A stretch of 64,000 nucleotides of DNA from Anthonomus grandis grandis (taxonomy: Eukaryota > Arthropoda > Insecta > Coleoptera > Curculionidae): assembly GCF_022605725.1 (NCBI RefSeq), contig NC_065547.1, positions 19,695,167-19,759,166 on the forward strand, given 5' to 3'. Positions 12,421 to 24,039 of this stretch are shown piece by piece (position 1 is the stretch's first letter; each line of letters begins with the position of its first letter). The notes below the pieces were generated by a model. The model made no database searches. It was not told the origin of the DNA and worked only from the letters and a program-made list of their open reading frames with translations. Made by a program: the position numbers and the translations under genes.

Positions 12421-14200
12421 CAAAACTGCAAGTGGCCAACATGGAGTCGACAAGAAGAAAAAAAGTTGATTATGACTCTCTAAAGAAGGATTTAAGAGTT
12501 ATTAAACGTCGTATTTAAAAGTTAAAGATGTTAACTTGTAAATGAGAGAAAGCGTTTACAATAATGTATAAATGATTTTATTTTATATTTTCAAATAACG
12601 CCAGAAAAAAATAAAAAAACCATTTTGCCAAATTTCACCTTTTTCCTGAATATTAGGAAGTATTTGGCATTTTTCCAATTTTTAGATTGCATTTATTCAA
12701 TCATTGCATTTATATTGCGCAACTTTCGCCTAATTAAACCATTTATTGCTCATCCTTATTTTGGACATCCTGTATAACCGCGATGAGACCCTTCATACTG
12801 TTAAACAAAATATTTGTTTTTTTTCTTATTAACTTTTTCTAGTTTTAAGAATTAGTAATTAAGTGTTTCCCTGTATTGCAAATTAAAGTGTGGCCTATTT
12901 TCGATATTTTATAGTGTTGTTACACCCTTATTCAAAACATTTCAACCCGTATTCAAACATTCATACATTACTTAACCACCACATTTATCTATAACTATCT
13001 TTATAGTTATTTATGCGAGATCACAGCGCATTTAAATATCGGCAATAACAAAATAAATAAAAGCGCTGTTATCATCATCGCCCTTGTCTTAAAAAAATAA
13101 CAAAACGGCCGGGCGGCCAAAGATTCCCGCGTCGTTAAACTGCAAATGGTCAATATAGCGCCGACAAAGAAAAACAAAGTTGATGATGGCTCTTTAAAGA
13201 CAGAACGTCGTATTTTAAATTTTAAAGGTATAGGCGAGAAAAAGTGGTCACAATAATTTATTCATTTAATAAATACTTTTGTCATATATTTTGAAATAAC
13301 GCCAGAAAAAAATAAAATGATTTTGCCAAATTTCAGTTTTTTGCAAAATTTAGGAAGTATTTAGATTTTATTATAAAAGGACACTATATTGCTCAACTTT
13401 CCTCTAATTATTCCACCTCTATTGACGTCCTGTATAACCGTGATGCGGGGTCTTTAAACAAAATGTTTTTTTTTTGTTACTAGGTATCTTTTTATAGTTT
13501 TAAGTATAGTTGTAACAACTGGTAATTGAGAATTTTCCTGTGTCGCTTAAAACTTAAAATGTGACCTATTTTCAATTTCTATTAACATCCTCACTCACAA
13601 CCCCTTACTTTACAGATGTCACTACGCTGCACAATTTTTCAGATATGGAATCACATGACAAAATGGGTTACTTTTTACAAAAAATTATTGATCAAGAAGT
13701 TATATTATGATCGGTATTAAGTCTTATGAATTATTTCAATTATTCTTTATAATATTTACGTGAAACCTACTTATATCTTAAAATTTGTTCCACATATTTT
13801 TTGTATATTAGTTTTTAGTTAATTAAGTGCAACGGGCTTTTTATTTAAAAACTTGACCCTCTTGAACACAAAATGAAGGACACAATGTTTGTTGGAATTA
13901 TAACTTGTATTAAACTTTGTTGGTAATTTTGTAAAAATAGCTTTTTATATATATTTTTGTATTAATTTTTGTCTCAAAAACATATTTTGGTAAGTAATTA
14001 TTTGTTTATAAAATTTAACTTTTAAGAAATTTCAATATGCCTCCACCCTTAAGTATATCACTTATCACTTGACCACCACATAAATGACACCGTGTTGTAT
14101 GTTCAAAAAAAATAATAAAAACATAATTGGCAGCATCATCCCATATCTTAAAAAAATATCCAACACGGCCGCGTAACTGGAGATTCCAGCGTCGTTGAAA
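12421..14200. repeat. Internal tandem duplication of P copy 2
   Basis: Counterpart of 7253-9375. The first unit (about 12421-13138) is shortened by a deletion near 12960, while the second (about 13139-14200) is nearly full length. Several small indels separate the two P copies, such as an ATTTAAGAGTTATTAA-like insertion near 12490. Confidence 0.78.
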
Positions 14201-14342
14201 ACCTGACTGAAAGAAGCCAAAAGCCAAGTCCACACAGCTAAAATAAATCGTTCCTAGATATGACGCTTCGCGGCAGCACCACACGGTGCACGAAACTGAA
14301 CGGCAATCCGATAGTCGACCGGGTACACTTTTTAACACAGGA

Positions 14343-14372
14343 TTGCGTATCTTCCCAAATATTCAATCAACG
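14343..14372 (-). repeat. P copy 2 right TIR
   Basis: Inverted match of 10198-10227, followed by the ATGCAAG duplication. Confidence 0.93.
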
Positions 14373-14379
14373 ATGCAAG

Positions 14380-14639
14380 CCAGCCTGAATAGCTGACGAG
14401 GGAAACGAATAATAGCAAATCACAAACTGTAAATTATATCGCCAAACAAAATAGTCAATCTGAGCGGCATCGAATAAGAAACACTTTGACCAATTTTCAA
14501 CTCATTCTGATGTGAGGTTTTTTTTAAAGTACTTTTCTAAGATGCTAAAAGTGACCAATCACGAGAGCGGATTAGACGTCGGAAAAGCGGCAAAAGAACA
14601 GGACTGCGTCACTTAAGTGGATTGATTAGCAATCCGTGG
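14380..14639. other. Short spacer, no feature seen
   Basis: About 260 bp between the P element and the downstream LINE. No open frame or transposon terminus was recognised. Confidence 0.55.
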
Positions 14640-16347
14640 CGTGTTGAAGACTCTGTTGATTCTTTTAAATCTTTATTAATTAAAGCTTGTGTCACCAGCC
14701 AAGTACTTGCGTTGAATGAATAAAGAACTTGTGAGTGTCGTCAGCATAAAAATGTGCCGTCGTATTCTTCATACATGATGTAAAGCTGCTAGTATATATT
14801 ATAAATAAAAGTGGCCCCAGGATTGAACCTTGTGGTACATCGCAAGAAATATTTCCTCTAGTTGACTGACCTACACTAGTTTCAACATACTGCATTCGAT
14901 CCTTAAGGTAATTTTTAATAAACGTTATAACGTCGTCCGAAAAATGTACATAATGTAAAATGACAAACAACAGCTTGTGACAAGTCATGTCGAATGCCTT
15001 GGAATAATCCAAAAGCACAGAACTAACGAATAACCAGAATCTATTGATTTTACAGTGCCAGGTTATCAGTAATATTTAAAAGCGTCATTACACAACTATA
15101 TCCAGTTCGATATCTTGACTAATTAGTAGGTAAAATGTCATTTGTTTGTAAGAAACTTCGTATTTGATTATTTATAATCTTTTCTAAGAGTTTTGAGAGA
15201 CAAGGCAAAATACTAATCGGTCTTAGCTCATTAAAACATGTAACGTTTTTATTTTTAGGAAAAGGTGTAACACGTGCAATTTTCCATTCATCTGGAAATA
15301 CTCCCTCTAAGAGACAAAAAATTTACTGTCTTAGTAAGAAATGGTGGAATTCTGGAGCAACACAATAACAACATTCTTCAGATCAGCATGTTTTGTATTT
15401 TAAGAAAATTGCAAAAAATATTTATTTATATCTGCGGGTTTATTTAAGTTGTCAGGAAGACATGTATTATTATTTTTGGATCTTATACGTAAATTTTTAA
15501 ATTTTTTCCAAAGAACTTTATTACATTCTCTCGAAATAGATTCCAATTTTTTTTTTCGTTTTTAACCGCTATATTAGTTTGGTTGCGTTTTATCATGGTC
15601 TCTATAGTGTCTGTTAGCCGGTTTTTGATTTTTTATTTTTGCTTTTTTATTTTGATGCGCTATAGATTTCACATAACAACATATTTTCCAATATTATTAT
15701 TAATAATTATTTGGGTATCTAAAGAGCATTGTATTAGTCTATGATCTGACATTTGGGGAACGTTTTTTGCCAAAAAAGTATAATGTTCTTCCTTAGGTAG
15801 TAAAATTAAGTCTATAATAGTATTACTTTTATCAGGGACTATAGCTGGACTATTTATTTATTATTTGTTGTAAGTTAAATGCTTCTCGGCAAGAAATAAA
15901 TTTTTGAACACTTTTATTTTCTAAATCCATTAAATTTAAATTAAAATCACCACCACAAATAACTTTGTCGCAGTCCATTGAAAATGTCGATAAACAGTCT
16001 ATAAATAGACTGTGGTCTATAAATAGACCCGATAACAAATGAAATATTTTTAAATGTAGATCTAATCGATTCTCACTTCACATTTTCCGTTTGTAAAGAA
16101 TTTATAATTTTAAAATTAAATATATTTTTGACATATATACCAACTCCACCACCTCTTGCAGCTCTATCAATTCTCATAAAAGTATAACACTCTACCTGCA
16201 CGTAAGCTTCAAGAACATTAGACGACAACCATGTTTTGGAAATTCCAAGAACATCACAAAATTTTCCTGCAATAGTAATGATTTTACATCCGCAAAATGA
16301 GCTATTAAAGAACGCATATTTAAAAAAGCTATATTCAGTGATTTCAT
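14640..16347 (-). pseudogene. Jockey-like LINE ORF2 (endonuclease-RT), decayed
   Basis: Reads from a possible ATG at 16345-16347 leftwards. The N-terminal endonuclease starts with LNIAFLNMRSLIAH. The endonuclease core has ICGGDFNLNL (about 15950), and SDHRLIQC lies near 15740. The RT follows: NELRPISILPCLSKLLEKII (about 15180-15240), LLDYSKAFD (motif A, about 15010), PQGSILGPLLFIIY (about 14830) and FYADDT (about 14740). The order EN-RT and these motifs fit the Jockey clade. Frameshifts near 16250 and around 15060, stops within the RT, and truncation after the YADD region make it inactive. Its RT is not the same copy as the LINE inside the P elements. Confidence 0.9.
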
Positions 16348-16559
16348 TTTAAAAAACAGAATTATCCATGCGCTGATATAATATTAAAGGAATAAAGGGG
16401 GTATCTCTCCCTGATAATGTATTTGCTAAGCCATCATTTGGTAGTTGTTAGCACACACGTGTAATTTATTTTGTTGCTGGTTGAGAAGACACAGTTTTAG
16501 GATGTGATAGTTCGTCAGCATAAAGTTCCTCATGAAATTTTTCATAAAGGACTGCGATG

Positions 16560-16789
16560 TTACATCGTGTTTAGTTCACGTTCCTGGGACGACTGGTCAG
16601 CATGAGAAATATCTCCGGAATCTTCTATATTCCCTTCTGTCACCTTAAGCGTTAATATATGTTTCAAAAATAACATTGCGTCAAAGTCACACCATGTGCC
16701 GTTGTACCGAAAGGCATTTTCTTCTTCACCTCCCGATCGGAGCTTAAGTAGTTTGTTTAGCTCTTTTTTAAATCTATCTTGTAGATGAC
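16560..16789 (-). pseudogene. MADF-type protein of a Harbinger element, C-terminal part
   Basis: About 76 codons ending at a TAA at 16560-16562. The key segment is HLQDRFKKELNKL, followed by GTWCDFDAMLFLKHIL, which fits the end of a MADF (Myb-like) DNA-binding domain, W..F..M.FL. It is transcribed away from the DDE transposase at 16925-17570, the usual two-gene divergent layout of PIF/Harbinger elements, in which the MADF/Myb protein partners the transposase. The N-terminal exon is not recognised. What remains may still be intact as a last exon. The assignment rests on short motifs plus the neighbour. Confidence 0.65.
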
Positions 16790-16924
16790 TATTTATTTTT
16801 TACCTTGTTCTAACCTTATTTTTTCCCTATTTGTAGTCGTACGAATACAGATATTTAATAACAGGGATACAATTGAGATAACTTCAATTTTCTTTCTCGA
16901 TACCCAAGACTGCCTGTAGCTATC

Positions 16925-17570
16925 ATCATAATTGAAGTATACAAAGCAATTTGGAAAACGTTGGTACAGAAGCACATTTTCCAATCTACAACTAGAGGAT
17001 TTTTGGACACCATGGCAGTTTCCCAATTGCATCAGATATTTAGATGGCAAATGTATAAGGATAAAACGGTCTCCAAAATCTATACGATCAATGTACTATT
17101 GTTACACAAACTTTTTTTGAATTGGTCTGCTAGCACTCACAGATGTGAACTATAAATTCATAATGGTAAATGTTAGGTCTTATGGCAAAGACAGTCATGC
17201 AAGGGTATTTGAAAACTGGCCTTTGCAATAAGCAATCGAGAGAGTGTCAAGTGTTCCATTGTACCAGAAGAAAGTGCATTGCCTGGTTCAATGCTCACTG
17301 CACCCTACGTATTTCTCGGATGAAGCATTTCCACGTACAGAATATCTAATCAGACCATTTCCACGAGTACAATTAGAAGAAAGGAACGAAACTGACATGT
17401 TTAACGATAGACTTTTCCATGCGAGGATGCTCGTTTGGAGAAATTGCATCCAAGTTTGTAATACAAAAGCAGTCGAAACAAATGTTGAAAAGGCCGTCCA
17501 TATAGTTAAAGCAATAACTTTATTGCATACAATCATTAAAGACCTTGAAGGCATATCTGAAGTGATATAA
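16925..17570 (+). pseudogene. PIF/Harbinger DDE transposase fragment
   Basis: Clear DDE_4-type transposase of the Harbinger superfamily. DFWTPWQFPNCIRYLDGKCI carries the first catalytic Asp in the family motif NC.G..DGKH.. A run like MYYCYTNFF follows. After a frameshift near 17110, LLALTDVNYKFIMVNV holds the second catalytic Asp (DVNYKF). Then come YGKDSHARVFENWPL, a stop, and DEAFPRTEYLIRPFPR (GD.AFPL..YL.RPFP in the family). The end has MFNDRLFHARMLV and the HIVKAITLLHTII helix. Frameshift and stop show it is dead. Element ends were not located. Confidence 0.9.
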
Positions 17571-18421
17571 TGGTATAACGAATATTACTCTTATAACGAA
17601 TAACTATTGTTATACTTGTTATAACGAATGTTACTCTAACTTCATTAAGGAAAGCCGCATTGGCTAAAATGCAATTTTGTAAATTTTTTACATCTCACCC
17701 CTTAACTCATGAATAGTATTATTTTAGTTTTTTAACTTTTTTCCAATAAATTTTCAGCTCAGCCTTATTGCTTGTATTTCTTAATTTGTTTCCAACTATC
17801 AGCTAATTCTAGTTAAGATTGTTTTTAATTCAATTAACCTTAAAGAACCATGTCAGTAACTTTTAACAATTTACCACTAACACCTTTTTAAACTAAATTT
17901 AATTTTAAAACTTCCTATCCAAAATAAAAGCTTTATTGTAATTAGAGGAAAATAAAATACTAGGTACAACTAGGTAAAATGTAAAATATTCAGAGATATC
18001 CGGATTATTTTACTTTCGGATTTTGTTCTTCAATGTAATAAATTGGTACATTTAAGAAGTGTGGCCATAGCAGGAATGAGAAAAGTGGATCATCTTGTAT
18101 TACTTTATTATAATGAATAAATATGTATGTACATACTTAAGCAGGGAGGTTCATTAGTATTGCACGAAACAAATAGCGCATTGGTTTGAAATATTGTTGA
18201 AAGTTCCTATAATGTTCGAAAATTCTTCGTTACCACAATGCATGTCTAATATTTTCTGAAAACATTTTTATTAAGGGTGGTTCGTTCTAAAATGAAAGCA
18301 TTGTATATGTATAACAGATGTTTCTAATTTAACTATCTATTAAAGTATTACTAATTATTAATTGTAACTAATTACATTCCTATAATGTTTCCTGGTTCAA
18401 ACAACATTTTTTGATTTGCAG
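17571..18421. other. Non-coding spacer
   Basis: AT-rich. A short degenerate repeat based on TTATAACGAAT occurs at 17570-17640. The last 20 bp form a pyrimidine-rich splice acceptor ending TTTGCAG at 18421, which belongs to the next entry. Confidence 0.55.
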
Positions 18422-18914
18422 TGAATACGGAGCTGGCCAAATGTCTAATTCACCTGAAGAGAATGCGCTCAAAAAAAGTTCAGTAGATGCCAGCAGTCTC
18501 ACTCTTTCAATAGAAAATTGTCTAGAATGTACTCATTCGCTTGATAGTACTCAATTTTCATGTAAAAAATGTCAATCAGATTCTTCAACCCAAGAGGATT
18601 ACATTCTAAATAAAAAGGATTGGAACAACTTATCTAAAAGTAACCAAGACGTCTCTGGGAGCACTTTGCCACTAGAAAATAATTATGGGATACAAAATTG
18701 TTCAATCACAAACCGTATTATTTCAATCGAAGAAACTATAGAAGATTCTATCGAAAATACAAGAAATGTTTTGTTAAGCGAAATGGAGGAGGGTTGTATG
18801 GCTTTAGGTATTTCTGAGTATATAAAAAATAATGAAGAAATTTCAATCGATTCAGATTTGCTTACTTTAAAACCTAGGTTTAAACACATTGATTGTGAAA
18901 CATTAGTGGAGTAG
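18422..18914 (+). CDS. Candidate host gene terminal exon, unknown protein
   Basis: An uninterrupted frame of about 164 codons directly after a good acceptor (TTTTTTGATTTGCAG, ending 18421), stopping at 18912-18914. The first ATG, at about 18441, has the context GCCAAATGT and could serve as a start. No domain is recognised. The protein is acidic, rich in Ser, Asn and Glu, and has two Cys pairs early on (NCLEC and SCKKC) that could form a small zinc site. It ends RFKHIDCETLVE. A poly(A) signal AATAAA lies 26 bp downstream. It lacks any transposon motif, unlike everything around it. It could be the last exon of a host gene whose other exons lie outside or in unrecognised parts of the window, or an accessory ORF of an unknown element. 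Confidence 0.5.
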
Positions 18915-18939
18915 GTGCTTACATTTTTCTTTTAAGTTT

Positions 18940-18945
18940 AATAAA
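18940..18945 (+). terminator. Poly(A) signal after the candidate host exon
   Basis: AATAAA 26 bp after the stop codon of the 18422-18914 frame. Such hexamers are common by chance in AT-rich DNA. The close spacing is the reason for noting it. Confidence 0.4.
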
Positions 18946-20399
18946 AGGTACATGCTTTTACGCCCAAATAGCGAAATATTTCTTTCACAGTGAATGACAA
19001 TTAATAAGTGATATTGATGCTTCTTTCTAAATCTTAATATTTTTTTCTGCCTCATAATATACTTAACTACTATTACCTTGCGATGCTATATATACTTGTT
19101 AAAAAAATATATTTAAAGTAAAAATTAAAAAAAATGAGATTTTACGAAATAAAAGGGTGGCAAATAAAAATAGGCTAAAATTTCAAGTCAGGGGCTTCCA
19201 AGGGTCCAAAAACGCCAGTAGTAACAGAGTGGAGTGGGTAAAACAAAAAAGACAATCAGAGTGAGTGCCACCTTATTTTGAGCCTTGTGTAATGGAGCAC
19301 CTCTTACGGTTGAGTACGGTCTCGTCTATAATACCCTGAAACAAAGGCAGCAAAACCAATGCGGCAAAAATAACATTAACAATTAGCTCCGACTATAAAA
19401 TTTATTAACCCGGTATTATGTTATATGGAAAACTTAGTATTATATACAAATAAAAATCACTATAACCACAAACAGTGAAAGCCGGTTTATTTCATTATCA
19501 TTTCATTCTCATGACTGAAATAATCTTAAAAGAAAAATGGAAAAGTACTTCAAATTACAACAAAAATAGTGGCGTTACCAAAAAATACCTCGTATAATAC
19601 ATATATACTCAGTTTCCGCCGATAAACTCTACCTAAAATGTTATTTCTTTGTACAAAAAATATAAGTTTCTTGATCAACAAAAAAATGTCATAAACCGGC
19701 TGATTTTTAACTATAGATTGTCTCTTAATAATGTGCCGTAATTATGACTGGACCGATAAACGTTTTATAAAGAAGTTACTAGCAGTATCTTTGTCATCGT
19801 CGAATCCGTTGGATGTACCTAACCTTGGACCACCAAATGAGGGGGCTTAGGAAATACCACAACCTTCCTAGGGTTTCTGGGATGGTTAGTTAAGCCAGAA
19901 GCTAACTAATGAGGATCAGATGGTAGGACTCATTAGCCGATATAGTAGAGCAGTTATCCTCGACTAAAGAAAGCTCAACCTGATGTGGCGCATACAAGCA
20001 ACCCAACACAAGTCACACGATATAACTGCGTTGCTCCAGTACTGAAAAAGCAGAGAGAGGAAAGAAGAGAGTAGGCCTAAGTCACAAAAGCAAGAAAGAA
20101 CTTGGATGCCACATGTTTTGTCAAGGTAAGTTTTCATTATTCTCTATAGAATTTTAGCAAGACTTGCCTTAAATGGTTTGGAAGGGCTATGTACTAACTA
20201 AATATGAAATAAAAACCAGAGAACATTCTTAAATTTTTCAATTCAACCTTAGCATGAAGGTTCAGGAATGTGAAAAAACATATGCCACATTTTCACTGGG
20301 GTTTATTTTACCTTTTTGTCGAAAATTATTTCATTTAAAAGCTAGATGATTTTTTGTTTTCACAATTTAAACCAGTAATTAATAAAAATCCGCCTACGG
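18946..20399. other. Non-coding region with a less AT-rich patch
   Basis: No coding family recognised. Positions 19790-20110 are clearly less AT-rich than both flanks, with segments such as GGACCACCAAATGAGGGG and GGATCAGATGGTAGGACTC, and are closed in all frames. It may be a SINE, an old repeat end or a non-coding RNA, and I cannot decide which. Confidence 0.45.
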
Positions 20400-21283
20400 C
20401 GATATAAACTATAAAAAAAACTTAAGGGTGAAGATTTTTTTTAAAACCCGCACTAAGCGAAACAGATCATAAGGAACGAGCTTCAAGACCAAAAAAGAAC
20501 TTTCAGTCCTATTTAAGCTTTATCCCCCAAGCGCATGAGTTTGAAAAAGTACTGCTTTCTGATTGGTTAGCCTATCGACATGTTTTCTACTTACTAACCT
20601 TTGACAATGAACAATGAATCGGTACTGTAAAACAGACATACAGCCAGATAACCAAGATTCCTTGGATTCTTTCTCACAAACTGGGTCATGTTAATCAAAA
20701 CAATAAATAACCCCAAAATTAAACGAATAAATTAAACTGGAAACCATTGGCAAATAACTCATTGACTGTACTGATCGATAAGACGAAGAACACCCTTGGA
20801 TAAAAAAATAGTATTCTTATTTCGTATGTTATTTGTAATTAATAGGTTAATTATTAAATCAGTATTGTTTAGCTTGACTATAACTCTTATTTTCTTTATT
20901 ATTTTTCCCCCATTATATTAAGCCTTATTTTTTTTCTTGTTTCAGTCCTTAAATTCGTGGAAATGGACTTAAATCTTATGAAAAGTACTATGTTAAAAAT
21001 GTAATCTTATATCCTTTTATCGGTAAGTTAGTATGCTATGACAGAAAAATTATTTAATTATTGTCAATTAATTTTTTTAAGTAAAATTCAATTAATTACT
21101 TTTGATTTTTATTAAAGATATTTTTGCTCTAAAAGAATAAACCAATTATCGCAACTTATTTCTTAAAAGGTAGTTTAAAAATACTTTAAATATTTATATT
21201 ATAGTGACAGCTTCAAATAAACTATGTGCCTATTTAAACAAAAAATTACCCTTAATTGACTAATAGAAAAAACTGTAACGATA
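20400..21283 (-). mobile_element. Possible 3' LTR of the minus-strand Gypsy element
   Basis: Lies directly beyond the polypurine tract of the Gypsy element that reads leftwards from 24910. On the minus strand it contains an ACCAATCA box, a GGGGGATAAAGCTTAAATAGG promoter-like stretch near 20510-20530 and A/T-rich downstream sequence. I could not find a matching 5' LTR beyond 24910, so the LTR identity is inferred from position and is weak. Confidence 0.35.
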
Positions 21284-21295
21284 CCTCCCCTCTTT
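21284..21295 (-). other. Polypurine tract of Gypsy element
   Basis: On the minus strand the sequence reads AAAGAGGGGAGGTAT. It lies about 150 bp after the integrase stop of the Gypsy element, where plus-strand DNA synthesis is primed in LTR elements. Confidence 0.5.
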
Positions 21296-21399
21296 AAAAA
21301 AAAATCTTACTAAAACTTTTAACTAATATAGTGAAAAAATGTTTTTGCCCTATGCCTCTGCTAACACTAATGAAGTTTATATTTAATTTTAAATTTGGT

Positions 21400-22490
21400 T
21401 TAGTGCATGGTTTATAAATCTTCTTTTCTATTAAGTAAACTCACGGTCAGGAGAATGAGCTTTCAAATCTTTGGCAAGCCAAACGCCGCGATTACGACCT
21501 GAAGGGTCTATGATTTTGTAATACCAAGAAGATATTACCTTAGTAATTACGCAAGGTCCAACAAATATTGGAGCGAATTTACTGGTTGCAGATTGCTTGG
21601 TCGTATTAGAAAGGACGCAGTTCTTTACCCAAATCTGTTGATTTACTAGAAAACGTTTATCTCTATGTCGAAATTTGTATTGATGTTTAGTTTAGCCTTC
21701 GCCATGCGTTTCTGTACTTTCAGCTTTAACCAGTGGATCACAATTAGAAACATTAAAAGTAGGATTCGGGTAATTGGATAATGCGAAAAAATTGAAGTTC
21801 ATACAGAAGGTTATAAAGTTTGGAGTAAATCCATTAACTCATGCTTGGCCGATCTAATTGCATATCCTACTTTTGCTAAAAATATATCCCAAGATTTATG
21901 TTCATACTTAACATAACTAGAGAAAGGGTCGTTTAAAGGACTCGGTAAACTCTTTCAACGGGGTTTGCCTGAGGGTGATAGTTATGTGTTTTACGGAAAT
22001 TCCATATTGTGTCATCAGGTCTTGAAAAACTTTTCCACGGAACTGAGAATTATTATCTACGATAATCTTTTTGCGAATTCCATACACAAGAAGGACATGA
22101 CCTTCTAACCATCGGACTATAGGTTTGACAGTCGCAGAACGAAGTAAGAGAACCATGGATACTTAGTAAAGACACCAAGCACCGAAAGCACATAGCAATA
22201 ATCAGACGACGAACAGGGTAATGAATCTACGAGATCAATGCTTAGAAATTTCGGCCAATGTAGCGGACAACATCTTGTTTCATTTGAGGCCAATCAAATT
22301 TCGGCGCAATATTATGAGTAGTAGTCTTAAACACACCTAAATGATCACAGGTGGGGTTGTCATGATGGTCTTTAATAAACTGATTTCGTTGTTTTTTTAG
22401 GACAACACGTAGTGGTTTACCCTTAGAGTTGGTGAACTTTGGATACAATGATTTAATCATTTTATATAATTGTTCTACCAAAAGGGAAAT
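21400..22490 (-). pseudogene. Gypsy integrase (zinc, core and C-terminal parts)
   Basis: Reads leftwards. The H2C2 zinc domain is at about 22380-22245 (HHDNPTCDHLGVFKT, then APKFDWPQMKQDVVRYI). Core fragments lie at 22160-21917 (KIIVDNNSQFRGKVFQDL, with VDNNSQF replacing the usual DNG.QF.S). The C-terminal segment at 21640-21440 has NTTKQSATSKFAPIFVGPC and SWYYKIIDPSG. Stops and frameshifts separate these pieces. Integrase joins element cDNA to chromosomal DNA, but this copy cannot. Confidence 0.9.
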
Positions 22491-23690
22491 TTCGCGGGAT
22501 TATCTGAAATTTTCAAACCATGCCGAGATACCACTTGTCTCATATATGTTCAGGAATAATCAACGGAGAGCCTAGAAGTTTTGCACTAATAACAGTTTTG
22601 ATCTAGACAAAGTATCAGGTACTACATTATTTTTAGCTTTACGGTGGACTATATCAAAATCATACTGCTGTAACCTGATAGCCCAATGAGCAATAGGTCC
22701 TACTGGATCCTTAATGGCAGTTAGCCAGTTCAGACTATAGTGGTTAGTTATGAACGGTCAACTTAGTTCCTCTAATATAGGGTCGTAGTTTCTTGATGGC
22801 AAATAAGACAGCTTTTTGCTTAGAGCTTGGGAAAGACAGATGACATGTTGGTTTTCATCGTCTACTTGTGACAACACTTCGACAGCTCCGACAGGACAAG
22901 AAAGAACTTACAAGATGGTACTTAACGTTAGCCAACTCACATTCTTCACTTCAGAAAGATTTGTCATTTTTAGGAGTCAAAGAGCTTAAATACGAGACCA
23001 AAGACAAAAAAAATTGGGATAAATCTTCTATACGGTCTCGAAAGGAAATGTTTAAAAGACTTAGATTTTTTTCGGAATCCACATGTAGACCTCAGGAATT
23101 ACATAACCTATAACATGACATAACCTAAATATTTTTTTGGTTCGTACTTAGAAAAACTACATTTTCCATATTCACCATTAAATCTATATTTGTCAATCTG
23201 ATGATAACTTCTTTCAAAATGCAACAAGACAAACTTCTTAAATTCTACTACAATGGAACGTTGCCAAACTGCGGGAGTGTGGATCAGACCAAAGTTTCAA
23301 TTTAAAAGGCATTCTTTTAAATTGAAACAAGCCGCGAAAAGGTACAGTAAAGATGGTAAGCGGTTATGAGTTTATTGCAATCGGTATTTGTTAGTAAGCA
23401 GATTTTATATAATTTATTTAAAGTTTCAGAAACGTAGGGAGTTGTATAGGCATCAGGGACAGTAACTTTATTTAACGCGCGATAGTCTATGCAAAATCGA
23501 CGTCTACCAGATTTCCTACGGATCATAACTATGGGAGATGATCAGGGAAAACCAGAAGGCTCTCTCCAGTTGTCATTTGCTTAGTTCATCTAGCATCTTC
23601 TCTAGTTCTGCATTCACTTTAGCCCGTAAGGCTCTCTAAAGCGGATAATAACGTTGCTTTATCCAAGGAGAGTCGGTTTTAATAACAAGC
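22491..23690 (-). pseudogene. Gypsy reverse transcriptase and RNase H, decayed
   Basis: RT starts near 23680 with TDSPWIKQRYYPL and KVNAELEKMLDEL, then RKSGRRRFCIDYRALNKVT at about 23520-23450 and NTDCNKLITAYH, all typical of Gypsy RT fingers and palm. The catalytic YLDD region is not visible, probably deleted between 23300 and 22870. RNase H remnants lie at 22830-22620, including ALSKKLSYLPS and PVGPIAHWAIRLQQYDFDIVHR, which ends the domain before the integrase. Multiple frameshifts are present. Confidence 0.85.
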
Positions 23691-23694
23691 TCCA

Positions 23695-24035
23695 TTAAAT
23701 TTGTACAACCAAGATTTCCACTAGCTGTAGTAAGAGTTTTATTGATAAAGTTGTCAAGGTTTTTTGTTGATAAGGATGATATCCTATGATATCATATATA
23801 TGATTATCCAAACTCTGTATGGCAAAAATGCTCGGAATGCTATGAGTATCTGACCTAAAATGCCATTCACCAGCAAGAAGATCAGAAATGATTCTTATTT
23901 TGGACCAAAAATCTATTCCTAGAATCAAAAAGTGAGGCAAAGAAGGAACGTCCAACATTTCAATAAGGGTGACGTTATTTTGAAGTTCCACAGGTGAATG
24001 TCTATAAACAATACCGATAATATCACAAATATTTC
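23695..24035 (-). pseudogene. Gypsy aspartic protease, C-terminal part
   Basis: Contains VELQNNVTLIEMLDVPSLPH followed by FLILGIDFWSKIRI. ILG.DFW is the flap-distal signature of Gypsy retropepsins. The catalytic D-T/S-G motif upstream is missing, lost at the junction with gag near 24040. Confidence 0.8.
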
Positions 24036-24039
24036 CGGT

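Larger units (their letters stand above)
10198..14372 (+). mobile_element. P element, copy 2 (transposase deleted, LINE retained)
   Basis: A 4.2-kb derivative of the element at 3950-9550, in the same orientation, with identical 30-bp TIRs and ATGCAAG repeated on both sides (10191-10197 and 14373-14379). It matches copy 1 through the start of the THAP exon, then jumps at about 10510 to the position equivalent to 6409. The whole THAP-transposase body is therefore gone. It keeps about 1.06 kb of LINE that copy 1 lost. It cannot encode transposase and could move only if one were supplied in trans. Confidence 0.93.

Noticed and set aside
16793..17050. Minus-strand open frame with basic composition
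   Set aside because: It lies antisense to the Harbinger DDE transposase and has no family resemblance of its own.
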